This document shows, in pieces, positions 6,575-11,302 of a stretch of DNA of 11,302 bases. The notes beneath the pieces were generated by a model. That model was not told where the DNA came from. It worked only from the letters and a program-made list of their open reading frames with translations, and did no database searches. This DNA comes from Scatomorpha sp964535405 (GTDB lineage Bacteria > Bacillota > Clostridia > Oscillospirales > Oscillospiraceae). Within the stretch, counting starts at the first letter, position 1. The number at the start of each line of letters is the position of its first letter. Made by a program: the position numbers and the translations under genes. The DNA lies in assembly GCA_964535405.1 (NCBI GenBank), contig CAZHUG010000064.1, positions 1 through 11,302 on the forward strand, given 5' to 3'.

Positions 6575-7074
6575 GAATTGCAGGATCAATACTGATAATT
6601 GCGGCGTTTACCTTCTTTGGCGTGGCGCGGGCGCGGGATTTGCACTGCCGGGCTCGGCTTGTTGCGGCACTGGCGACCTCAGTCGAGCTTCTCAGGGGCG
6701 AGATTGTCTCGCGCCTTACACCTCTGCCGGATGCCGCGCGGCGGCTGGCCGAATCAGGGCCGAGGGAGACGCGCAGCTTCTATTCCTATCTCTGCGTGGG
6801 GCTTGAGAGCCTCGGTGAGCGCGAGTTTTCGGAAATTTGGAACGCCTGTGTTGCGGGACTGGTGCTTGCCGAGCAGGATAAGGAGATATTGCGCGATTTG
6901 GGTTGCAGTCTCGGCAGATATGACGCACTTGAGCAGGACGCGGCGCTGTCAAGGTGCATTGAGGCTCTGGGCGAGGCGGCGGAGCGTGCGAGGTGTGAGG
7001 CTGCCAATGGCGGCAGGCTCTGTGCAGGGGTGTCAATTTCAGCGGGAGCGCTGCTTGCGATAGTACTATATTGA
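6571..7074 (+). CDS. spoIIIAB: Stage III sporulation protein AB
   Basis: A 167-aa membrane protein matching SpoIIIAB in length (about 170 aa) and operon position. It has an N-terminal membrane helix (about 3-19), a soluble helical domain with a conserved early VELLRGEI segment, and a hydrophobic C-terminus (about 152-167). The family resembles GspF-like inner-membrane platform proteins of type II secretion and is thought to contact the AA ATPase. I chose the ATG at 6571, which forms an ATGA overlap with the spoIIIAA stop and has GGAGG 10 nt upstream. A GTG at 6565 would sit only 4 nt from that site. SpoIIIAB sequences diverge strongly, so position in the operon is much of the evidence. Confidence 0.9.
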   Translation: MRIAGSILIIAAFTFFGVARARDLHCRARLVAALATSVELLRGEIVSRLTPLPDAARRLAESGPRETRSFYSYLCVGLESLGEREFSEIWNACVAGLVLAEQDKEILRDLGCSLGRYDALEQDAALSRCIEALGEAAERARCEAANGGRLCAGVSISAGALLAIVLY

Positions 7075-7093
7075 TACATACGGAGGCTACGAA

Positions 7094-7288
7094 ATGGAAG
7101 TCGATCTCATCTTCAAGGTTGCGGCGGTAGGCATTCTTGTGGCGGTGCTGAATATCCTGCTTACTCGCTCTGGCAGAGAGGAGCAGGCGCTCATGGTGAC
7201 CATAACCGGTCTTATCATCGTGCTTGTGCTGGTCGTGCAGAAAATCAGTGAGCTGTTTGATTTAATCAAGGCTCTGTTCGCGTTTTAG
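7094..7288 (+). CDS. spoIIIAC: Stage III sporulation protein AC
   Basis: A very small integral membrane protein (64 aa; the family is about 65-68 aa) with two hydrophobic helices (about 8-24 and 34-50) joined by a short charged loop, SGREEQ. SpoIIIAC is an essential, poorly understood membrane component of the SpoIIIA complex, related in sequence to SpoIIIAD. The ATG at 7094 has a clean GGAGG 7 nt upstream. The 19-nt gap after spoIIIAB is the first non-overlapping junction of the operon, so translation is initiated independently here. Length, two-helix layout and position make the identification firm. Confidence 0.94.
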   Translation: MEVDLIFKVAAVGILVAVLNILLTRSGREEQALMVTITGLIIVLVLVVQKISELFDLIKALFAF

Positions 7289-7289
7289 C

Positions 7290-7676
7290 ATGGAGACAGC
7301 GATAAAGGCGGCGGTTGCCGGAGTGTGTGCGGCTCTCATAGCTGTGCTTGTAAAAAAAAGTAATCCGGAGCTCGCTCTGTGCCTGACTATCGCGGCCTGT
7401 GCCGCGGTGATTACGGGGGCGCTTCAAATTGCGGGAGGGCTCACCGATGTGCTGGACAAGGCCAAAAACCTGTCCGGTCTGTCCGCTGCGGTGCTGCGAC
7501 CTGTGCTAAAGTGCGTGGGCATAGGAATAATCGCGAGGCTGGGATCCGATATTTGCCGCGATGCGGGCAGTTCAGGCCTCGCCTCGTCTGTGGAGCTGGC
7601 GGCGGCAATGGCGGCGATATTCGTGGCTCTGCCGCTGTTTACAACGCTTCTGTCAATGGTGGAGGGCATGACATGA
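7290..7676 (+). CDS. spoIIIAD: Stage III sporulation protein AD
   Basis: A 128-aa integral membrane protein (family about 130 aa) with hydrophobic helices at roughly 5-21, 27-50 and 107-123. The C-terminal part carries the recognisable SpoIIIAD stretch CRDAGSSGLASSVELAA (about 88-104), followed by the final helix. It is part of the membrane platform of the SpoIIIA channel with AC and AE. The ATG at 7290 begins one base after the spoIIIAC stop, and I see no ribosome binding site before it, so translation probably depends on ribosomes finishing spoIIIAC. The 3' end overlaps spoIIIAE by ATGA. Confidence 0.95.
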   Translation: METAIKAAVAGVCAALIAVLVKKSNPELALCLTIAACAAVITGALQIAGGLTDVLDKAKNLSGLSAAVLRPVLKCVGIGIIARLGSDICRDAGSSGLASSVELAAAMAAIFVALPLFTTLLSMVEGMT

Positions 7677-8758
7677 GACGGCTGGGATGTTTCCTGCTGT
7701 TTATGCTGCTTTTGGCAAGTCCCGCGCTGGCGATAGAGCTGCCGATAAAGGAATTCGGTGCGGACGAGCTTCAGGAGGCTCTTCCGGAGGACGCACAGGA
7801 CGTTCTTGGCGATACGCTCATTGAAGACGCTCTCGACCCGCCCGGACTTGTGTCGCGGCTCTGGGACTCGGCTCTGGACATGCTGGGGAGCATCTGGAAG
7901 CGCGGTGTGGGCTCTGCAGCCGCATTGCTGGCAGTGGCGCTTCTATGCGGCCTTGTTTCACCCATGGCAGAGGGCGATACGCCCAAATATGTCATCCTGG
8001 GCGGGGTGCTTGCCGTGGCGGTGGTGGCAATAGGTGATGCGGGAGCATTCATCGGCAAGGGAGTTGAAGCTCTCAACGATATGTCAATGTTTTCAAAGAC
8101 GCTTCTGCCTTGCCTGACTGCGGCGGCAACAGCAAGCGGGGCTGTGACATCCGCCGCGGCGAAATATGCGGCGACGGCGCTTTTCATGGACATCATAATT
8201 ACTGCGGCTCAGTCGATTATCATTCCGCTGGTGTACGCATATATGGCGGCGGCAATTGCGGCGGCGGCACTGGACAGCCCGGCACTCGACAGCGCGGCGG
8301 CGCTCATGAAATGGCTGTGCGGAGCCGTGATAACGCTTGTGATGACCGGCTTCACGCTATATTTGAGCATCAGCGGTGCGGTCTCCGGCGCGGCTGATGC
8401 GGCGACAGCCAAGGTGGCTAAGAGCGCGATCTCGGCGGCACTGCCGGTGGTGGGCAGCATAATATCGGATGCGGCATCCACGGTGGTGGCGGGCGCGGGT
8501 CTTCTGCGCAGTGCAGTGGGTGCCTTCGGCATGGTTGCCGTGGCGGGCACCTGCCTTGCGCCGTTTCTGTCTCTGGGCCTGCAGTACCTTCTCTATAAGG
8601 CCGCGGCGGCGCTGGCAGGGGTGTTTGCGGATAAGCGCATCGGCTCGCTCATCTCGGCACTGGGCGGCGCGTTCGGCACAGTGCTGGGCGTCGTAGGAGC
8701 GGTTGCGATCATGCTTTTCATATCGATCATTTCACTTATTAAGGTGGTGGGAATATGA
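7673..8758 (+). CDS. spoIIIAE: Stage III sporulation protein AE, polytopic membrane protein
   Basis: A 361-aa protein, somewhat shorter than the nearly 400-aa B. subtilis protein. It starts with a clear signal peptide (MRRLGCFLLFMLLLASPALA, cleavage probably after residue 20). Next comes an acidic extracytoplasmic segment (about 25-60), then several membrane helices from about residue 80 to the end. The family-typical stretch around residues 240-285 (AKSAISAALPVVGSIISDA and what follows) is clear. SpoIIIAE is the largest membrane component of the SpoIIIA complex. The open frame extends 98 codons upstream inside spoIIIAD, but the real start is the ATG at 7673, with GGAGGG 6 nt before it, an ATGA overlap with the spoIIIAD stop, and the signal peptide beginning there. 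Confidence 0.95.
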   Translation: MRRLGCFLLFMLLLASPALAIELPIKEFGADELQEALPEDAQDVLGDTLIEDALDPPGLVSRLWDSALDMLGSIWKRGVGSAAALLAVALLCGLVSPMAEGDTPKYVILGGVLAVAVVAIGDAGAFIGKGVEALNDMSMFSKTLLPCLTAAATASGAVTSAAAKYAATALFMDIIITAAQSIIIPLVYAYMAAAIAAAALDSPALDSAAALMKWLCGAVITLVMTGFTLYLSISGAVSGAADAATAKVAKSAISAALPVVGSIISDAASTVVAGAGLLRSAVGAFGMVAVAGTCLAPFLSLGLQYLLYKAAAALAGVFADKRIGSLISALGGAFGTVLGVVGAVAIMLFISIISLIKVVGI

Positions 8759-9240
8759 CAGCTGCTGTGGCAGCGTGGGTTCGGGGACTTGTGGGCGCGG
8801 CGGCCCTTTGCGCAATTGCGCTGGCGCTGTGTCCGGCGGGCAGGGTGCGGCGTGTGCTGAATCTGGTTTGCGGTGCGGTCATGGCGGTGTCACTGCTGGC
8901 GCCTGTTGTGAGCTTTGACTTTGCCGAATATTCCTCTGCGCTTGCAAAATACAGCGAGACGGCACTCGACAGCTCTGCGGACGGAAAAATTGCGGCAGAA
9001 AGGCTCAACAGAGCTATCATACAAGACGAGTGTGCGGCATATATATTGGACAAAGCGGACGCGCTGGGCGTGGCCGTGATTCAGGCGGAGGTCAGGGCGG
9101 AATGGAGCGAAGAGGGATATTGGTTTCCGTCAGAGTGCAGCATTGTCGCGACAGACCCGGCAAATTCTGCCCTCCAAAATGCTATAGAGGCAGAGCTGGG
9201 TATACCGCCTGAGCGTCAGACCTGGGAGGGGGGAGTGTGA
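8755..9240 (+). CDS. spoIIIAF: Stage III sporulation protein AF, ring-building-motif protein
   Basis: A 161-aa protein (B. subtilis about 206 aa) with two N-terminal membrane helices (about 10-27 and 34-53), a short linker, and a C-terminal domain (about 78-160). The conserved end LGIPPERQTWEG fits SpoIIIAF. The C-terminal domain corresponds to the ring-building motif that SpoIIIAF shares with SpoIIIAG and SpoIIIAH and with type III secretion ring proteins. It should project into the space between the two forespore membranes. The ATG at 8755 overlaps the spoIIIAE stop (ATGA), with a purine-rich AAGGTGG 7 nt upstream. The shorter length comes from a compact linker; no obvious domain is missing. 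Confidence 0.92.
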   Translation: MTAAVAAWVRGLVGAAALCAIALALCPAGRVRRVLNLVCGAVMAVSLLAPVVSFDFAEYSSALAKYSETALDSSADGKIAAERLNRAIIQDECAAYILDKADALGVAVIQAEVRAEWSEEGYWFPSECSIVATDPANSALQNAIEAELGIPPERQTWEGGV

Positions 9241-9575
9241 GCGGAGTGTTGGAAAAGCTGGAAAAGTATAAGTATCTACTGCTGATGCTGCTCCTGGGAC
9301 TGATTCTGATTCTTCTGCCCACGGGATCAAAGGACTCGGGTCAGACGGCTTACAACTCGACGGCAACAGAGGCTGAGGCACGGCTGGAGTCCGTGCTCGG
9401 CACCATTGAGGGCGTGGGGCACATAAGTGTGTTGTACTCGGAGGATGGCGTGGTGGTTGTCTGCTCGGGAGCCGGGTCCGCGCGCGTACGATTGGATGTG
9501 GTTAATGCCGTGACCGCCTATACCGGCTACGGAAGTGACCGGGTGACAGTGCTTAAAATGAAGCAAACAGATTAA
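9237..9575 (+). CDS. spoIIIAG: Stage III sporulation protein AG, unusually compact
   Basis: SpoIIIAG by position and sequence, but only 112 aa against about 229 aa in B. subtilis. A cytoplasmic stub and one membrane helix (about 13-28) lead through a short linker (29-43) to a single ring-building fold. In that fold: helix EAEARLESVLGTIEGV (45-60), strand HISVLYS (62-68), strand GVVVVCSGAG (71-80), helix SARVRLDVVNAVTAYTG (81-97), strand DRVTVLKM (101-108). The two central strands are joined by only a few residues, where family members carry a long insertion. The start is GTG at 9237, overlapping the spoIIIAF stop (GTGA), with GGGAGG 7 nt upstream. The frame is open and ends cleanly, so this looks like a genuine short form and not a frameshift. 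Confidence 0.92.
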   Translation: MSGVLEKLEKYKYLLLMLLLGLILILLPTGSKDSGQTAYNSTATEAEARLESVLGTIEGVGHISVLYSEDGVVVVCSGAGSARVRLDVVNAVTAYTGYGSDRVTVLKMKQTD

Positions 9576-9592
9576 TATTGGGAGGCAAAAAC

Positions 9593-10195
9593 GTGAAAAA
9601 GGCAAAAAGGAATATAATCATCGTGACGGTGCTGCTATTCGTATGCGCGGCTGTGTATCTGAACTGGTCGTACAATAACAAGTGGGGCGAGGCAGACTCG
9701 GCAATGGTAAAGGCGGAGGACGAAGCAATGGCGGCGGCAAAGGACAAAAAAGACGATGCCACGGCTGTGTCCGACTACTTCGCCGGGGCCCGGCTGACGC
9801 GCCAGACCTCCCGCGATGAGGCGCTGCAGCTGTTGCAGACCGCTGCAGGCTCGGAAGGAGTGTCCCAGGAGACGATTGATTCGGCGATGAATACAATCGC
9901 CGTGATGGCGACATGGTCTATGCAGGAGACACAGGTGGAAAACATGCTCATAGCCAAGGATTTTGCCGACTGTGTTGTGTACATGTCAAACGGCGGAGTT
10001 ACCGTGGCGGTTCCGGCCCCGGCTGAGGGATTGTCAGCGGCGGCGGTGGCCAGGATAACGGAGATAATAACCTCCGAGACCGACTACGACGCAACGCAGA
10101 TAAATGTGATCGAAATTCGCGATGGAGTGCCCGTTGAGGACGTAGCTTCTACAGGTGAGGATACGCCCTCTGGCGAAGTTATAGACGCTGCATGA
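9593..10195 (+). CDS. spoIIIAH: Stage III sporulation protein AH, ring-building partner of forespore SpoIIQ
   Basis: A 200-aa protein (B. subtilis 218 aa). A single N-terminal membrane helix (about 8-25) precedes an acidic, probably helical stalk (30-60) and the family signature YFAGARLTRQTSRDEAL (62-78). The ring-building domain (about 95-175) contains AKDFADCVVYMSNGGVTVAV. The short acidic tail (176-200) is probably disordered. In B. subtilis SpoIIIAH binds forespore SpoIIQ across the intermembrane space. Start: GTG at 9593 with GGAGG 7 nt upstream; the TTG 5 codons earlier lies before the ribosome binding site and is rejected. It follows spoIIIAG after 17 nt, one of the two junctions in the operon with an intergenic gap and a strong site of its own. 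A strong terminator follows directly. Confidence 0.95.
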   Translation: MKKAKRNIIIVTVLLFVCAAVYLNWSYNNKWGEADSAMVKAEDEAMAAAKDKKDDATAVSDYFAGARLTRQTSRDEALQLLQTAAGSEGVSQETIDSAMNTIAVMATWSMQETQVENMLIAKDFADCVVYMSNGGVTVAVPAPAEGLSAAAVARITEIITSETDYDATQINVIEIRDGVPVEDVASTGEDTPSGEVIDAA

Positions 10196-10197
10196 TG

Positions 10198-10234
10198 AAA
10201 ACCCGCCCTACTGTGAGCAGTAGGGCGGGTTTTT
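10198..10234 (+). terminator. Rho-independent terminator of the spoIIIA operon
   Basis: AAAACCCGCCCTACTG (10198-10213) pairs perfectly with CAGTAGGGCGGGTTTT (10218-10233) around a 4-nt loop, and the right arm ends in a run of five T (10230-10234). It starts 2 nt after the spoIIIAH stop. It separates the sporulation operon from asp23-nusB-xseA. Confidence 0.95.
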
Positions 10235-10256
10235 GCATAAATACTTAAATTATGCA
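10234..10256. repeat. 7-bp inverted repeat upstream of the asp23 promoter
   Basis: TGCATAA (10234-10240) and TTATGCA (10250-10256) are perfect complements with a 9-bp AT-rich spacer. They sit between the spoIIIA terminator and the asp23 -10 region, overlapping nothing coding. It could be an activator or repressor site, or chance in AT-rich DNA. Confidence 0.35.
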
Positions 10257-10257
10257 C

Positions 10258-10286
10258 TTTATTTTCCTTGGCTTACGTGGTATACT
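10258..10286 (+). promoter_or_regulatory. Extended -10 promoter of asp23-nusB-xseA
   Basis: TGGTATACT (10278-10286) is an extended -10 element (TGn plus TATACT, 5 of 6). A poor -35, TTTATT (10258-10263), lies 17 bp upstream. The predicted start near 10293 leaves a short leader with AAGGAGG (10304-10310). A vegetative promoter here fits a housekeeping operon separated by a terminator from the sporulation operon. Confidence 0.6.
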
Positions 10287-10318
10287 ATATTGCTATATCA
10301 TGCAAGGAGGTCAGCGAA

Positions 10319-10681
10319 ATGACCGCAAATTATATTACCTTCAACGATGAGAAGGGGAGCGTTAACATCTCTGAGGATGTTATTGTCGCCATGGTTCGCG
10401 CAGCAATCAATGAGATCGACGGAGTAGCGTCCCTGTCCAACAATTCCGGTGCGGAACTTGCCGAGATTCTGGGCATAAAGTCTGCCACCAAGGGCGTCAA
10501 GGTTCAGATAAAGGAAGGCATAGTGAATGTTGATGCGATAATCATGGTTCGTTATGGCTCGAATGTCGTGAGCGTTGCAAAACAGGTTCAGCAGACTGTC
10601 ACAGCCGCGGTAGAATCCATGACCGGCATGGGACAGCCTATTGTCAATGTCCATGTCTCAGGAGTCGCGTTCGACAAATGA
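10319..10681 (+). CDS. Asp23/Gls24 family (DUF322) envelope-stress protein
   Basis: A 120-aa Asp23/Gls24 family protein (YqhY-like in Bacillus). The family pattern is clear: GSVNISEDVIVAMVRAAINEIDGVASL (about 12-38), then KGVKVQIKEGIVNVDAIIMVRYG (about 60-82), and the C-terminal VNVHVSGVAF. It is a small cytoplasmic or membrane-associated protein. In Bacillus, YqhY is linked to control of acetyl-CoA carboxylase and lipid synthesis; in staphylococci Asp23 sits at the membrane through AmaP, and no amaP is present here. The ATG at 10319 has AAGGAGG 8 nt upstream; the frame is open 17 codons earlier, but those codons lie before the ribosome binding site. The stop overlaps nusB by ATGA, a gene order common in Clostridia. 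Confidence 0.93.
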   Translation: MTANYITFNDEKGSVNISEDVIVAMVRAAINEIDGVASLSNNSGAELAEILGIKSATKGVKVQIKEGIVNVDAIIMVRYGSNVVSVAKQVQQTVTAAVESMTGMGQPIVNVHVSGVAFDK

Positions 10682-11190
10682 CAAGAACAAAAGCTAGAGA
10701 GATTGCCGTGCGGCTGAGCTATGCTGTTGCCGCAACGGGAGATGAGCCGGAAACTGTTATAGACAGCTTTTTCGATGATGAGCACTATACCAGCCTTCTG
10801 AATGAGGACGAGCTGTTTTCCGGAAAGCCGGATGAGAAACAGCTCGACTATATCCGGAGACTGGTCGGCCTTTGCGCCGAAAAACGTCAGGAGCTGGACA
10901 AGTATATAGAGAAATATTCTAAAGGGTGGAAGCCGGAGCGCATAACGCGTACGGCTGCCGCTGTGCTTCGCTGTGCACTTGCTGAGATACTATTCATGGA
11001 CGATGCACCTGCCTCTGCCGCCATAAACGAGGCGGTGGAGCTTGCAAAGCGCTATGACGAGCCGGAGACCGTGTCCTTCATAAACGGTGTCCTCGGCGGC
11101 TTCATGCGCGGCGAGATGGGTGCCGAACCCATGGAATCCGAACAGCAAGCGGAGGCCGAGCCTGAAATCGAAGTGGAGAGCGAACAATGA
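10678..11190 (+). CDS. nusB: Transcription antitermination protein NusB
   Basis: A 170-aa NusB, longer than the usual 130-150 aa. NusB with S10/NusE binds boxA RNA and drives antitermination of rRNA operons. Visible: the basic N-terminal RNA-binding start (RTKAREIAVRLSYA, 3-16), a clade-specific acidic stretch (EDELFSGKPDEKQLDYI, 43-59), and the conserved core RTAAAVLRCALAEILF (91-106) and AINEAVELAKRYDEPETVSFINGVLGGF (115-142). Residues 145-170 form an extra acidic tail with ten Glu and no Lys or Arg, probably disordered. The ATG at 10678 overlaps the asp23 stop by ATGA; a weak GGAG lies 13 nt before it, so coupling is likely. The 3' end overlaps xseA by ATGA. Confidence 0.95.
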   Translation: MTRTKAREIAVRLSYAVAATGDEPETVIDSFFDDEHYTSLLNEDELFSGKPDEKQLDYIRRLVGLCAEKRQELDKYIEKYSKGWKPERITRTAAAVLRCALAEILFMDDAPASAAINEAVELAKRYDEPETVSFINGVLGGFMRGEMGAEPMESEQQAEAEPEIEVESEQ

Positions 11191-11302
11191 GCTGGCGGGA
11201 ACCGATAAGCGTCTCGGAGCTCAACGGGCGCGTCAAGGGGCTTGTTGAGGCGGACCCGCTGCTTTCAAATGTTGCGGTTCGCGGTGAGCTTTCAAACTAC
11301 AA
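11187..11302 (+). CDS. xseA: Exodeoxyribonuclease VII large subunit, N-terminal fragment (cut by window edge)
   Basis: Only the first 38 codons are in the window. They read SWREPISVSELNGRVKGLVE (residues 2-21), continuing through a DPLLSNVAVRGELSNYK stretch, which matches the start of the OB-fold nucleic-acid-binding domain of XseA (ISVSELN...VKGLLE...VRGEISN). With XseB the full protein degrades single-stranded DNA. The ATG at 11187 overlaps the nusB stop (ATGA) and has GGAGAG 6 nt upstream. nusB followed by xseA is a common Firmicute order. Truncation is due to the window end, not a defect. Confidence 0.93.
   Translation, partial: MSWREPISVSELNGRVKGLVEADPLLSNVAVRGELSNY

Noticed and set aside
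7379..7672. 98-codon upstream extension of spoIIIAE
   Set aside because: The extension overlaps spoIIIAD. A signal peptide, ribosome binding site and ATGA overlap all place the start at 7673.
1..11302. Mobile elements, CRISPR arrays, tRNA/rRNA genes, prophage or defence systems
   Set aside because: I saw no terminal repeats, transposase or integrase motifs, regularly spaced repeats, or cloverleaf-like sequence. Apart from the ABC/MarR operon and one unknown membrane protein, the genes are conserved core genes in a familiar order.

Overview
The window looks like chromosomal DNA of an endospore-forming Firmicute of class Clostridia. The gene content and order (a complete spoIIIAA-AH operon followed by asp23, nusB and xseA), the strong GGAGG ribosome binding sites, and a fairly high G+C in the coding regions suggest the Oscillospiraceae/Ruminococcaceae side of the class. 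The family-level placement is inference from protein resemblance, not from a tree.

Left half (1-5412), all on the minus strand. Read in the direction of transcription: an SDR-family (FabG-like) oxidoreductase (5412-4663) with its own promoter and terminator; an unrecognised small membrane protein (4534-4067); then a MarR-family regulator (3943-3458) leading a tightly overlapping operon with two ABC exporter half-transporters (3461-1713, and 1720 to beyond the left edge). The two halves have complementary defects in their ATP sites, as in heterodimeric exporters of the TM287/TM288 and BmrC/BmrD type. The MarR operon has a near-consensus sigma-A promoter. That promoter is nested inside a perfect 12-bp inverted repeat, which probably also ends the upstream gene, and a second perfect inverted repeat just downstream is the likely MarR operator.

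Middle (5413-5683) is an AT-rich divergent intergenic region. It holds the SDR promoter and a possible sigma-E promoter for the sporulation operon.

Right half (5684-11302), all on the plus strand. The eight spoIIIA genes encode the mother-cell side of the SpoIIIA-SpoIIQ channel (feeding tube): an ATPase (AA), membrane platform proteins (AB, AC, AD, AE) and ring-building-motif proteins (AF, AG, AH). Most junctions are 4-nt start/stop overlaps. SpoIIIAG is unusually short (112 aa) and appears to contain only a compact ring-building domain. A strong terminator follows spoIIIAH. Then an asp23-nusB-xseA housekeeping operon starts from its own extended -10 promoter, with 4-nt overlaps, and xseA runs off the right edge.

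I found no obviously new multi-gene system. The best leads are the compact SpoIIIAG, the promoter nested in a hairpin ahead of the MarR/ABC operon, and the nearly leaderless start of spoIIIAA.
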